From Chlorocebus sabaeus (lineage: Eukaryota; Chordata; Mammalia; Primates; Cercopithecidae): a stretch of 64,000 nucleotides of DNA. The notes under the pieces are model-generated. The model was not told the origin of the DNA, made no database searches, and saw only the letters and a program-made list of their open reading frames with translations. The DNA is taken from contig NC_132911.1 of assembly GCF_047675955.1 (NCBI RefSeq), positions 70,341,133 through 70,405,132 on the forward strand, given 5' to 3'. Both the position numbers and the translations under genes were made by a program. This document shows, in pieces, positions 37,092-46,982 of the stretch (the stretch's first letter is position 1; each line of letters begins with the position of its first letter).

Positions 37092-37636
37092 AATATGGAA
37101 CTAATAATCTGTTGTTTACCTTTGTGTGCATATCAGACCAAACTGGAATGTAGGACAAGCTCCCAAGCAGGTAGAGGAGAACAGTGCTTGTAATTCTCTG
37201 TCTCTTGTTCTGCTTCATAGAACGTCACTATTCCCAAGACATAGCACTTCCTGTGATAAACAAGAGCTAGCATTTAGGAAACTATTTGAAGGAACACATA
37301 CATACAGCTCCATCTGGGGAAGGTTATAGGAAAAAGATCTGCTTTTGATTTGATGGGCTGTGCTTATAGAAAAGAGTTTTAGATCTTTAACTCATTCTTC
37401 CTTTATGAGGTAGCCATGTATGAAGTTGGGCCTTTTAGAGATACACTGAACAGTGTCATTGATGCCTGTGATTACAGCACACTGAAGGGATTAGTCATAG
37501 AAATGATGCCCAATTCTGGAAAAATGAGATTGCAAATACTATTGTCTTTTCTTACTGGGGGTCAGTGCTATTGTATATGGTTTGCCATAAACAGTCCCCA
37601 GGTGATTCTGCAGGGCAGAGGACTCTCTTCACTGTT

Positions 37637-37814
37637 GAAAGAAAGGAGGGAGGGAAGAGGGGAAGGAAGGAAGGAAGAAAAGAAGGAAGGAAGGAAGGAA
37701 GAAGGAAGGAAGGAAGGAAGGAACGAACGAACGAAGGGAGGAAGGAAGAAAAGGAAGAAAGGAAGGAAGGAAGGGAGGGAGGAAGGAAGGAAGGAAGGAA
37801 GGAAGGAAGGAAGG
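37637..37814. repeat. (GGAA)n purine microsatellite, ~178 bp
   Basis: Almost pure purine GGAA/GAAG repeats with a short GAAC interruption (ACGAACGAACGAA). All open frames here are repeat translations. Confidence 0.97.
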
Positions 37815-37844
37815 ACCAACTTAATATAAGGGAGTCATGTGTAA

Positions 37845-37995
37845 AGTGCTTTATGTGTATTACTTCATTTATTCAGCCCTTACAACAACCTTGTAGGGTA
37901 GGTTCTCATTTTACAGAAGAGAAAACTAAGGCTCAGAGAGTTAACTAACTTGTCCAAGTCATACAGCTAATAAATAGTTGGTATAGGATTCAAAG
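37845..37995 (-). mobile_element. MIR SINE, minus orientation
   Basis: Blocks CTCATTTTACAGAAGAGAAA, AAGGCTCAGAGAGTTAACTA and GTCATACAGCTAATAAATAG are typical of MIR read in reverse. Confidence 0.8.
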
Positions 37996-40024
37996 GCTAA
38001 GCCTCTTTGCACAGAACTTTCTTTGCTGAGCTGGTTGTTGGGTCCTCAGTGGATATAAACAAGACCAAGGAGATGGTGCAATTATCTAAAGATACTCAGG
38101 ATAACCTCTGCTATTGGATAGCCCCCCACTCTGGTACTGGCTTTTCTTTTCTGAAAGACAGCATTGGTCCATATTGTTTGGAGGAAAACCTAATAATTTC
38201 CTGGAAACATGGAAGTGTAAGAGAAGCCAACCCAAACTATGTAATCCCAAATATGAAGGCAATAGTGGGTTAACAATTAAAACATTTTAAATGGAAGATA
38301 GATATTAATCTCTAGTACAGGAAAGCACAAAAATTTATACACATCCCAAAAGCAGTCCCAGGGGCTTGTTCGCTACCAGCAGTTTCCCAAAGATTATGCC
38401 TTTTGCAGAAAACACATTATGCCACTCGTTTCACCCTTCAGCTATTTCAGAACAGCTGCCATGGAAGTTCCCTTTAGTTTAGAAACTACCTTCAAGAAAA
38501 ACAGGCCACGAAATGGACTCTGATGGTCTGTTCATCCAGGCGGAATTCACTATTCACTCAAATTGAATGTTTAGAAATAAGTCTTCTTATGATATTCCCA
38601 CATCATTTGGGCTTTTGGGTTTTTTGTTGTTGTTGTTGTTTGCATAAACCATACATGAGACTTAAGGGTTTGTTTTTTGTTTGTTCATTTGTTTGTTTAT
38701 TAGCCAGGGTGGGAAGATTATGGTGGGCAAGGGAGGAGTTCGACATGTAAAAATAGGTGCAGGATTCTGTCAGGATAATGTTTATTTTACTTCACTTTCA
38801 AGGACATTGAGGTATCTGACACATTACCGACACAATCTAGTTACATTCTTTTTCAAAAAGCCCAATTTCACTTGATGTTTCCACTATTCCTTCATAGAAA
38901 ACTACATACTTCAGTTTTATTCTACTGTGGCTAATATGATTTCATGACCCTTTTTAACTTTCTATCAGGAAATGATGTGGCAGCACAAAGGATTATCCCA
39001 AAGCCATAAAGACTTAGGATAATTTTATTGCTCTTGAAACATCATCCCCAAACATACGTGTAGGGTAAAATCTGGTAAAGTGCAGGCCAATAACTTGTTT
39101 TGCTCTCAAGACTATTTTGAGTGGCAGTAAAACAATGTACTTAACCGAAGTTCTGCTTTGCTTGTGCCAGGTATTATCCATTCATATCGCAGCTTCATAA
39201 AATCATCCAGTGCTTCTGAGCTGAATGCATGTGGCTACCTCATTGCTTTGAAATCAGTGGCATTCTAATCTGGTGGGATAGTTTTACCAGTTATGTCATC
39301 GGAACGTGTTTGCTTATTTATCCATAGTTCTCCTAAGAAGAATGGCGTTTGTCATGGTACCTTGAAATGTAAAGAGTTTGAGCTCATAAAATCAAATTGC
39401 ATTTCAGCAAATATTGGATTTGATTTAATATGGATATGGTTATTAGATTTTATTACCTAGAGAAAAAAAATCCCATCATGATTTACCCAAAATTAAACCT
39501 GTAGTTTTGCAAAACTTATAGTAAGATAATATATATGTATGTACATGGTAGAAACTTTTTCAGCAGTGGAGGGATTATATTATGTCCCACAATGTTATGT
39601 GGCATAGCAGTGTCATTTAAATTTGGAGTTTTTTTAAAATTCTGCAAGCTTTTCTAAACCCAATTCCTAGCAGTTTCAATGAGACTCTCATCTGAATAAA
39701 TCATTTACAAGTGGGCTTTAAAAAAAAAAAAAAAAAACTAGTATAGCCTGAACTCCTTTTTCCCAAGAACTTCTCTTCACTGTATGCATTACTGTTCCTT
39801 CTTTTTGTATCATAAGGGTGAATTATTTTCATGACTCTTGGCTGTAGCCAAAATAATCTGAGCTTGCTTTCCATTTCTAATGATTATGTCCCATATAATA
39901 ATATTGTTATTATAATAATAATTGTTACTATTATTGTACTTTCTCCTCAGTAGAAAAGTGACTGGACCAATCCAAAATTAACAAATCTCTTTTTTTCTCT
40001 GATTCCCATTTTCTTCCATTGCAG

Positions 40025-40147
40025 ATTGGATTTGAGGCTCCTCCCCTCCAGGGACAGGCTGCAGCTCCAGCGAGTGGCAGTGGAGCTGATTCTGAGCCAG
40101 CTCGCCATATCTTCTCCTTTTCCTGGTTGAACTCCCTAAATGAATGA
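40025..40147 (+). CDS. TRIM55: TRIM55 last coding exon
   Basis: In the main frame this exon encodes 40 residues (509-548), starting IGFEAPPLQGQAAAP and ending FSFSWLNSLNE before TGA at 40145-40147. The acceptor is TTCTTCCATTGCAG. The exon is used in two frames: after the 288 bp exon (or directly after VTQ) it gives the NSLNE ending, and after the 88 bp cassette exon it stops at once (D-W-I-stop). The residues agree with human TRIM55 as remembered. The aromatic FSFSW segment near the end stands out from the low-complexity tail. Confidence 0.96.
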   Translation: MGFEAPPLQGQAAAPASGSGADSEPARHIFSFSWLNSLNE

Positions 40148-40385
40148 TATTCATTCCAACTGCTGCCCCTCTGTCTGCCTGGCTGAGATGCATGTGGGCA
40201 GCAGGAAGCCCAAGTGAAATTAATATTATGCAAATGATGAAAGGGACCTCTTAACGGGATTTCTGCAAAAATAACCCAAAAGTGTAATTCCAGATGACTT
40301 ATCTAACATATTTGGGGGAGAGAATATTTTGAGAAAATAGTTGCAGAAAGCACTGGAAATAATAAACTTGATCTTATGCAAATCT
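40148..40385 (+). other. TRIM55: TRIM55 3'UTR
   Basis: Noncoding sequence runs from the stop codon to the inferred cleavage site about 20 bases after AATAAA. The 3' end is inferred, not observed. Confidence 0.7.
40361..40366 (+). terminator. TRIM55: TRIM55 poly(A) signal AATAAA
   Basis: A canonical AATAAA about 215 bp after the stop, followed at 40388-40430 by GT-rich text (TTGTGTGG, GGGTGTGTCAGTGTGG) as expected downstream of cleavage. A second AATAAA at 41034 is a possible distal site. Confidence 0.75.
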
Positions 40386-41949
40386 TTTATTGTGTGGGAA
40401 ACATTGTGAAGGGTGTGTCAGTGTGGTATATGTGTATGTCAGTCACAAGTGGCAAATGGTGAAAAAAGTGGTCACTATGCTCTTGTCTCTCATAGGCGCT
40501 GGCTTTTTGTTATTATATTATAGTAGTTCTCATTTCCTTTACTCTTTAACAGTGCAGGTGGTCAGTGAAAATCAGTGTCAACTCAGAAGTGACTGATTTA
40601 TCAATACATGGACAAAAAGTAAATCATTGACCAAAGCTATGAAATGTTTCACAAAGTTTTCCTCTTTTGCATAACAGATATCACTGGATGTACATTCAGA
40701 AATGTTCTTTGAATCTGGTGACACTTTCATGGTCCAGAAAGCTGAGGGCCTGGGCATCTCTTGTGACATTTTTCTAATATTAGTTTTAGATTTTCATATA
40801 TTAGGCACTTTAATTGAAAAAGGTCTTCCAGCAAGAGCTGTCTGCTTTCTCTTGTATTCACTGTGGCACCAATCTGGTATACTGTAGAACAATTGCATGT
40901 ATTTAAATATATATACAAACATATCACACATTAAATATATATATATATATTTAAATCATGCTTTGCTAATATTTGTCCCACCATAATGCCTCCTTCAGAA
41001 CATAAGTGTAACTTTACTCTATATGAACTCTTAAATAAATGATGTTTTTAAAAGCTTTGTCTTATAATGATTTATTCAATGTTCTGTATTATCTTATTCA
41101 TCTATTAGTTAAGGGTATTTCAAAGGTCCCAGGATAAGATGCATCTTCATACAAATTAATTTTGAAGTATTAAATATTTGATTGAATTGTTTAAAGCTAT
41201 AACTAAACTACCAAAAGCAAATGCACTGTAAAACTAATTAAATGTGCTGTTCAGTTTTAGAAATGAATAAAGGTAGTTCATGTTCCTAAGAATAAAAGTG
41301 GGTAGGGTTGGCCTAGGCATAAATGTGGAGGATATTTGTGTAATTATTAAAGTCAAAATGTTCTTCATAAGAAAATTTTTCCTATGTGACATTTTATAAT
41401 GACTACATTTAGTCATCTTAAGTGGAGATGCTATTAAGTTTCTCTTATTAGAAGTAGTAATTGGAAAATAGCTTACAAAAAATTGTTTCATGGTACCAAA
41501 GTAGTAGTTTGACAGAGTGAGTCTTTCTCATAGAAAAAGAATGCAGCATTTTGGTCATATAGTTTGGAGGAATTTCTACCTTGACACTTCTCTTTTCCTT
41601 TCATCTTTTCCCCACTCTCTCCAATTATTTCACATCTTTTAATTGATCAGGGCTAAATGTTATTTCCATTATAAAATGATCTTCCCTTTTAGAATTACCA
41701 TGTTTTAGAGCTGCTGGGAGCAACTTCCTGAATTATTAACTCAACCTCAGAGAAGTAGTCCATGGCACAGAGATGAGCCCAACGGGACTGCAGGGTCTGT
41801 GTAAGCCACTGATATATGTTTGCATTTTTAGTGGAAAAGTACAATGCAGGAAGTTTTGTTTTTCTTTTCTGGTGCTGAAGACAATTTGGAGGAAGCTAAG
41901 AGATGAGAGTATTTCCAGTGTATGAGCACTGAAGAGAAAAAATAAAGTC
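40386..41949. other. Intergenic gap between convergent TRIM55 and CRH
   Basis: About 1.6 kb of AT-rich sequence with no clear Alu, L1 or LTR. It contains a short AT dinucleotide palindrome near 40935 and no supported gene. Confidence 0.75.
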
Positions 41950-42457
41950 ATGATTACCTTTGCAGCTTTTATTAAAAATATAAATATTCAACATTCTCTT
42001 ACACAACCAAACTGACCAAGGACTGGAAAGATATTTTATTACTGAAACGTTTACAAGAAAAAGTTGTTTCAAAGAGCTTACAGATTTAGTCTTACCCACC
42101 CAAGAGAATGGCATTCTCTTTGGTTCAAACCACAACAAAAACAATTGGGTGACTTCTGTCTGCTTTTTCAAACAAAACGTTTTCTCACAGGTCTACATTC
42201 TCTTTAAAACACCACTAAAAACACCTGGAAACGGAAACTAAACGTAGACAAAACGAATAACATTGTGTTGTTACTGCACGTGAATACACTTTGTGCATGC
42301 TAAGTAAGGGGTATAGGCTCTCTCTCTCTCTCCCTCTATGTTTCAAGCTATATAAAAATAAACAAATGGCGTAAGAGCAGCGCTATGGTACAGAATACTG
42401 TATTTTTTTTAAATTTTTTGTGCTAAATGCAGAATCTTTTTGGCCAAACGCACCGTT
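41950..42457 (-). other. CRH: CRH 3'UTR
   Basis: Minus-strand noncoding tail of about 500 bases after the CRH stop codon, a normal length for CRH mRNA. It includes a GA-rich run (42318-42338 read in reverse) and several AT-rich stretches that could act as stability elements. Confidence 0.75.
41968..41973 (-). terminator. CRH: CRH poly(A) signal
   Basis: TTTATT on the plus strand reads AATAAA on the minus strand, about 485 bases after the stop. A second AATAAA lies at 42035-42040 and could be used instead. Confidence 0.65.
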
Positions 42458-43048
42458 TCATTTCCCAATAATCTCCATGAGTTTCCTGTTGCTGTGAGCT
42501 TGCTGCGCTAACTGCTCGGCCCTGGCCATTTCCAAGACTTCCCGGAGGAGGTGGAAGGTGAGATCCAGGGAGATGGGAGGCTCCTCGGACCGCCTCTCCC
42601 TCTCCGTTGCCTCCTGGTGGCCGCCGAGGGCGTTCTCGGCGCCGCGCTCCGCGAGAGCCGCGGGGCTGTCGAGCGAGCGCCGAGGCAGCAGCAGCTGCTG
42701 CAGCAACACGCGGAAAAAGTTGGCGGCCGCCTGCTCCGGCGAAGGGCGGCTGCCGCTGCCGCCGGCGAGAAGCGAGGAGGCGGGCGAAAGGGGAGCGGCC
42801 GGGCTCTTGTTGAGGTTCCCCAAGCGGAGGAAGTACTCCTCTCCCATGCGGAGCAGGACCGGCCGAGCCTGCGGCTGCTGGGGCTGCTCGGACTGCGGCG
42901 GCGGCTGGAAGAAATCCAAGGGCTGAGGGTACTGCGGCGCCTGCCGGGCTCCCGGGACCGGCCCGCGGCTCAGGAGCGCCCTGCATGGCGGGCAGGGCAG
43001 GAGAGCCACCAGCAGGACGCCCGCGGACACGAGCAGCGGCAGCCGCAT
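42458..43048 (-). CDS. CRH: Corticotropin-releasing hormone preproprotein
   Basis: A complete 196-residue precursor in one exon, the same length as human. The start MRLPLLVSAGVLLVALLP is a signal peptide ending near the CPPC. A Pro/Gln- and Leu-rich propeptide follows to about residue 151, then the dibasic RR cleavage site (152-153) and the 41-residue hormone at 154-194 (bases 42467-42589, starting SEEPPISLDLTF). Gly195 is the amide donor, followed by Lys196 and stop. The mature hormone acts on CRHR1 and CRHR2; it drives pituitary ACTH release and is made by primate placenta. The mature part agrees with human, but the propeptide differs at a few sites from memory (Tyr for His at about 40; GAEN for GARN; ATER for APER). 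The GC-rich antisense frames here are shadows. Confidence 0.98.
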   Translation of the reverse strand: MRLPLLVSAGVLLVALLPCPPCRALLSRGPVPGARQAPQYPQPLDFFQPPPQSEQPQQPQARPVLLRMGEEYFLRLGNLNKSPAAPLSPASSLLAGGSGSRPSPEQAAANFFRVLLQQLLLPRRSLDSPAALAERGAENALGGHQEATERERRSEEPPISLDLTFHLLREVLEMARAEQLAQQAHSNRKLMEIIGK

Positions 43049-43300
43049 GTTAGGGGCACTCGCTGCGGCACAGAGGTGGGCGGAGGGCGGAATGAGAGAG
43101 GGGAAGAGAGAAAGAAAGAGTTGGTGAGAGTTCGCTCAACTGGGAGGTGCACACGATGTCCTCCTACGGGACTACCTTAGACGTGCTGGCTTCAGTTGGT
43201 AGGATGGGCGCTGTCCGCGGTGCTGAAACACCTGGGGAGCGGGGAAGGGGGTGCCTGCCGGGCTCCGCACCTAAGCTCACGCGCTCGCCGGCCAGGAGTG
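42560..43300. other. CpG-rich island over CRH coding exon and proximal intron
   Basis: The sequence is visibly rich in CG dinucleotides (for example CGCCGAGGGCG and GCGAGCGCCGAGG) against an AT-rich neighbourhood. I did not compute observed/expected ratios. Confidence 0.75.
43207..43227 (-). promoter_or_regulatory. RE1/NRSE silencer (REST site) in CRH intron
   Basis: The minus strand reads TTCAGCACCGCGGACAGCGC followed by C. This matches the 21 bp RE1 consensus I know (TTCAGCACC, GGACAGCGCC halves) at nearly every position. An intronic RE1 that represses CRH outside neurons has been described for rat Crh, and the position fits. Confidence 0.9.
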
Positions 43301-43656
43301 ACCCTTCTTTCTAGATTCTGAAGGGACAGTCCCTGCGTCCTCTTCCTAATGATCCTCAAAACTAATTTTCCCTAGCCTAGAGAAGAGCCACAGATTTAAA
43401 ATTCTACCCGCGCTGACTACCTCCCTTTCGGATATTTCAGCATTTTCTTCCAAATTGATTAACTACTGCCGCCTGGTCCTCCCTCTCCACCCCTGCCCTT
43501 GCTGCCTTCTCTCGGGGGTTAGGATAGAAGCGGGTGGGGGAGCTCCTTTACACAGCCAGCTAGGAGCAACTGGCAGCACGGGTAAAGAAGAGCAGCCGTC
43601 TAAGTTTGCTTTTGCCACATCCCAGCTACTATTGTAATCTTAAGGAACAGTCCGCG

Positions 43657-43742
43657 AACACGCGCGCACACACACATGCACGCACGCGCGCATACACACA
43701 CACACACACATACGCACACACACATGCATACACACGTACACA
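43657..43742. repeat. Alternating CA/CG purine-pyrimidine tract
   Basis: About 86 bp of almost perfect purine-pyrimidine alternation (CACGCGCGCACACACACATG and so on), mixing CA, CG and TA steps. It lies within CRH intron 1, some 90 bp downstream of exon 1. Confidence 0.93.
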
Positions 43743-43828
43743 GGCAGTGGCAGCCGGCTCTGCGGCGCACATCGCGGCAGCTCAGGCAACGCAAAGTTGG
43801 TGGTGTGTTCCGTCCAGGCGCTCCCTAC

Positions 43829-43998
43829 CTTCCCAGGCGCTTCGCAGGTGAGCTGGGTGCTGCCGCCTCTCTGCAGAGGGACGTCTCCGGGGCTTTCTCT
43901 GGAGGTTGTCTTCCTTTCTCTTTTCTGTTCCCACTCTCTTTTTCTTTCTCTCCTCTCTTTCCCCTCAGTCTCTCAATGGACTTGGTCTCCGAGTTTCT
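43829..43998 (-). other. CRH: CRH exon 1 (5'UTR)
   Basis: Inferred from the donor at 43828 and the TATA box at 44022. The transcript start is placed about 25-30 bases after TATA. The exon is purine-rich (GGGGAAAGAGAGGAGAGAAA on the minus strand) and noncoding. Confidence 0.75.
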
Positions 43999-44021
43999 CC
44001 ACTCCAGAGCCTGGAGTGGGA

Positions 44022-44028
44022 TTTTATA
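44022..44028 (-). promoter_or_regulatory. CRH: CRH TATA box
   Basis: TTTTATA on the plus strand reads TATAAAA on the minus strand, in the context ACACTATAAAATCCCACTCC. It is correctly placed about 25 bases before the inferred start and 200 bases before the exon 1 donor. Confidence 0.88.
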
Positions 44029-44218
44029 GTGTCGACCCTCTTCAAAAACCACGCAGCATTTGCCTAATAAGCTGACGCTCTCTTGACAGCTCGATTGCGT
44101 GCTGCCTCTGCTCCTGCATAAATCATAGGGCCCTGCCAAGGAACGAGGGGCAGAATTTTGCTATCTCAACACTGAATCTCACATCCAATTATATCAACAG
44201 ATATTTATCGCCTCTTGG

Positions 44219-44226
44219 TGACGTCA
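44219..44226. promoter_or_regulatory. CRH: CRH cAMP response element TGACGTCA
   Basis: A perfect palindromic CRE. With the start at about 43998 it lies near -224, the position reported for the functional CRE of human and rat CRH that mediates CREB activation and part of glucocorticoid control. Confidence 0.93.
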
Positions 44227-44229
44227 ACG

Positions 44230-46220
44230 AGCCCTAAAATGGAAGGGCTTCTTATGACTTGTCCATTGACAAAAATTCTTGAATGAGATTTCCCAAGTGT
44301 GAAAACATATTGACCTCTTACTATGAAAGGCCATATTAGGGGTGTGCAAAGAGACAGCGAATGGGAGGAAGAAGGGGAAGTGGAAAGGAAGGGAGGTGTC
44401 CCAGTGCAGCCCTGCCAGGAAGGCAGCAGCCAGTTAGAGGGAGTGGATTTGGATGCCCCTTCTCCTAACCTCCCTGACCAGGTGTCTCTGACAACACCTC
44501 AGTATCTGGAAATATCCCTTTGCTAGGGACAGAGTCCCACCATCTTTCTGCCTGGAAAAGAATGAAGCATCAGGAGAAGGGTGTGCAGGGACATCTAGCT
44601 TTTAAACGTCTATCTGCATTTTCCTCCCAAGAGCAAGCACATAAAGGAGTTATGAGCCTGAGGAAGCAAGACCAATAAGTCTCTTAAAATTTGTTGAAGT
44701 TTTTAAAATGATGACAAGAGCTACTCCTATGGTGAAGGAGCACAAACCAGGGTTAGTAAGGGGTGTGACAAAGATTTTAGGTTCTCTCAGAAACTCTTCT
44801 GCTCCTCCTTTGTCTCTCTTCTCACAATCTAAAATTAATTGTGGACTCCCTTTTCCATTCCCAAATTAAAGAGAGAGAAGGCCAGTGAGAGATGCATGAG
44901 TTAAACAAGATTTACTTACTCTACTTAATGCAAACTCAGTGAGAGGTGTCCATTCTAACGTCCTAATCTATGTTGAAAAAGGCTTAAACTGCTTGACCAC
45001 AGGGCTAAATTCATCAGTTACTTGTTTTCATTGATCAATATTGAGTCTGTAAAAAGTAATCTCATTCATTTCACCTCCAAATACTATCAACATCCATAAT
45101 AGTATCCATATCTGGGCCACCCAGAGTGGTTCTTTTTAATCATTTCTTTTTCCGAATGCAAATGTTCTTCATGTGAGCCTGTTAAATAAATAAATGCTCT
45201 CTGACATATCGCCGAATGGAATGGAATGCTAAGCCTGTAAAACTATACTCAATTTTTGAATTAATTGACACTATCATATAGGTGGGAGGCAGTTACCTCT
45301 AATTCTGCAATTCAAAATGCAATTCCAAGTTCTTGTGCCTGTGATTCAATTCAGCTTCCAGATAACCATCAGAGTTGTTTATCAGAAATTTCCTGCTCCT
45401 CATTTCTGATTACTTCTGCTGCTTCCTTTGTAGCTAATGTGGCAAATGATGCAATGCATGTTTCAACTTCCACTTTGGGTCTATACCAATCCACAACTGC
45501 TCTTAGGAACAAAGGGAAGGCAGGGAGAGAAATGCTGACAGTTTGCAGAGAAGCCAGCCCATAGTTGGATCACTGCACCATGTTATGTACTTTTGACACA
45601 AGAGAACAGAGAAAGAAATGTGCCTACTTGGAAAGATGTGAGTTGTTAATAGATCATGATTATGGAAAATGGTTGAGTTTCTGGGAGAAAGCTGTTTTAT
45701 ATTGGTAGGAAAACACACAGAACCTTAGATTTTGTTACTGTGGGCTTTTTTGTTGTTGTTGTTGTTAAGCTGCAATGGGTTCAACATTTTTGCTTACTTT
45801 CCTTTATGACCTGTTTTCTGACCCCATTAGCAGATTTCAGCTTGAATGTCAAGCTGGAGGTGAAACGTTGACTTGGAATAGGCAGTTTCAGTGCAGTAAA
45901 TGGATACAGAGGAGAAACTAGGAAACGGATGTTGTTATGAGTTTAGCTGGGGAGGTCTGGGAGTTTCTTCAAGAGAAGACACAAGTTTTGGGCTCTGACT
46001 AACCCCATTCCCATACCAATCTCTCTCCCATTGGGCTATCTGGGGGATGTTGTTTTAGTATAGCTCCCTCATCACTGTTGAGTCCTTGCTGTGAGGTTTT
46101 CTTGGGGTATGTCATTAATAGAGCCAAAGTGGCTCCAACTAGGGAGTAAGGAAAAAAATGTTCCTGAAGCCCAGAGGAGGAGAAGCTATGCACAGCAGCC
46201 TCTACATGCCACAATTTATC
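44230..46220. other. CRH proximal 5' flank, no repeat or gene recognised
   Basis: Mostly unique sequence. An open frame at 45265-45564 has no recognisable homology. The lack of repeats in 44.2-46.2 kb is consistent with regulatory constraint, but this is inference. Confidence 0.6.
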
Positions 46221-46586
46221 TGTATTTGTCTGTTCTCATACTGCTAATAAAGACATACTAGAGACTGGGTAATTTATAAAGGAAAGTGGTTTAATTGACT
46301 CACATTATCACATGGTAGGGGAGGCCTCACAATCATGGCAAAAGGCAATGGAGAAGCAAAGGCACATCTTACATGGTGGCAGGCAAGAGAGAGCATGTGG
46401 AAGAGAACTCCCCTTTCTAAAACCATCAGATCTGATGAGACTTATTTACTATCACAAGAACAGCATGGGAAAGACCCACCCTTACGATTCAGTTACCTTC
46501 CACCAGGTCCCTCCCACAACATGTGGGAATTATGGGGGCTACAATTCAAGACGAGATTTGGGTGGGGGCACAACCTAACTGTATCA
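46221..46586 (-). mobile_element. THE1B-type solo LTR upstream of CRH
   Basis: A 366 bp MaLR LTR in the same orientation as CRH. On the plus strand it starts TGTATTTGTCTGTTCTCATA and contains AGAGACTGGGTAATTTATAA and GAGGCCTCACAATCATGGCA, ending at GTATCA. The exact 5 bp target duplication TTATC lies at 46216-46220 and 46587-46591, so it is a complete solo LTR. It sits about 2.2 kb upstream of the CRH start. An anthropoid-specific THE1B at this location has been reported to control placental CRH expression and gestation length. Family assignment (THE1B rather than MSTA) rests on memory of consensus and position. Confidence 0.9.
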
Positions 46587-46639
46587 TTATCCAAAATGTG
46601 TATCTCATTAAATCACCCAGTGTTCACATTATAAATGAC

Positions 46640-46760
46640 TTAAAGAGATCACTCGGTTTAAATGAGAACCAGAGAATTAAGTGACTTACCTGAAGTCACT
46701 CAGCTAGTTAGTGGTAAGGTGAGAATTAGGACCCAGTTCTTTTGATTACCAGCCCATATT
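46640..46760 (-). mobile_element. MIR SINE, minus orientation
   Basis: Blocks AATTAAGTGACTTACCTGAA, GTCACTCAGCTAGTTAGTGG and AGGACCCAGTTCTTTT match MIR read in reverse. Confidence 0.75.
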
Positions 46761-46844
46761 ATTTGCATAATGTAACAATAAGCTTTGGACTTTCTTTTCC
46801 AGCAGAGGCACACAAATTTAGGTGAAAAGATGAATTTTAAAACA

Positions 46845-46982
46845 TTTTAGAGCTAGGATCTCACTTTCTTGCCCAGGCTGAAGGCACCATAATAGCTCAC
46901 TGCAGCCTAGAACTCCAGGGCTCAAGTGATCCTCAGACTCCTGAGCAGCTGGAATTATAGGCATCAATCACCATGCCTGGCC
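46845..46982 (-). mobile_element. Alu monomer (FLAM-like), minus orientation
   Basis: A single Alu-like arm of about 140 bp: GGATCTCACTTTCTTGCCCA, GCTCACTGCAGCCTAGAACT, ending CATCAATCACCATGCCTGGC. There is no second arm, so it is a fossil free monomer or a truncated old Alu. Confidence 0.8.

Larger units (their letters stand above)
20293..40024 (+). other. TRIM55 19.7 kb last intron
   Basis: This intron holds a cassette exon at 21594, the nested L1 block 25567-30620, an Alu at 33341, a 5'-inverted L1 at 35481-36500, a MER2/L1 nest at 36611-37091, a purine tract at 37637 and MIR copies near 25000, 32200 and 37845. The segments 21700-25500, 30620-33300 and 38000-40000 show no recognisable gene. 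Confidence 0.8.
43063..43828 (-). other. CRH: CRH intron in the 5'UTR
   Basis: On the minus strand the donor is GGGAAG|GTAGGG at 43828 and the acceptor is a pyrimidine tract then TGTGCCGCAG ending at 43063. The 766 bp length fits the single roughly 0.8 kb intron known for mammalian CRH, which interrupts the 5'UTR. It holds an RE1 site and a Z-DNA-prone tract. Confidence 0.85.

Noticed and set aside
37416..37829. 137-codon Lys/Glu/Gly/Arg-rich frame
   Set aside because: Translation of a GGAA microsatellite.
42551..43180. Long plus-strand frames across the CRH coding exon
   Set aside because: Arg/Ala/Gly-rich antisense shadows of a GC-rich coding exon; CRH on the minus strand explains the region fully.
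45265..45564. 99-codon Ser-rich frame upstream of CRH
   Set aside because: No homology recognised and no supporting signals; low-complexity Ser content only.
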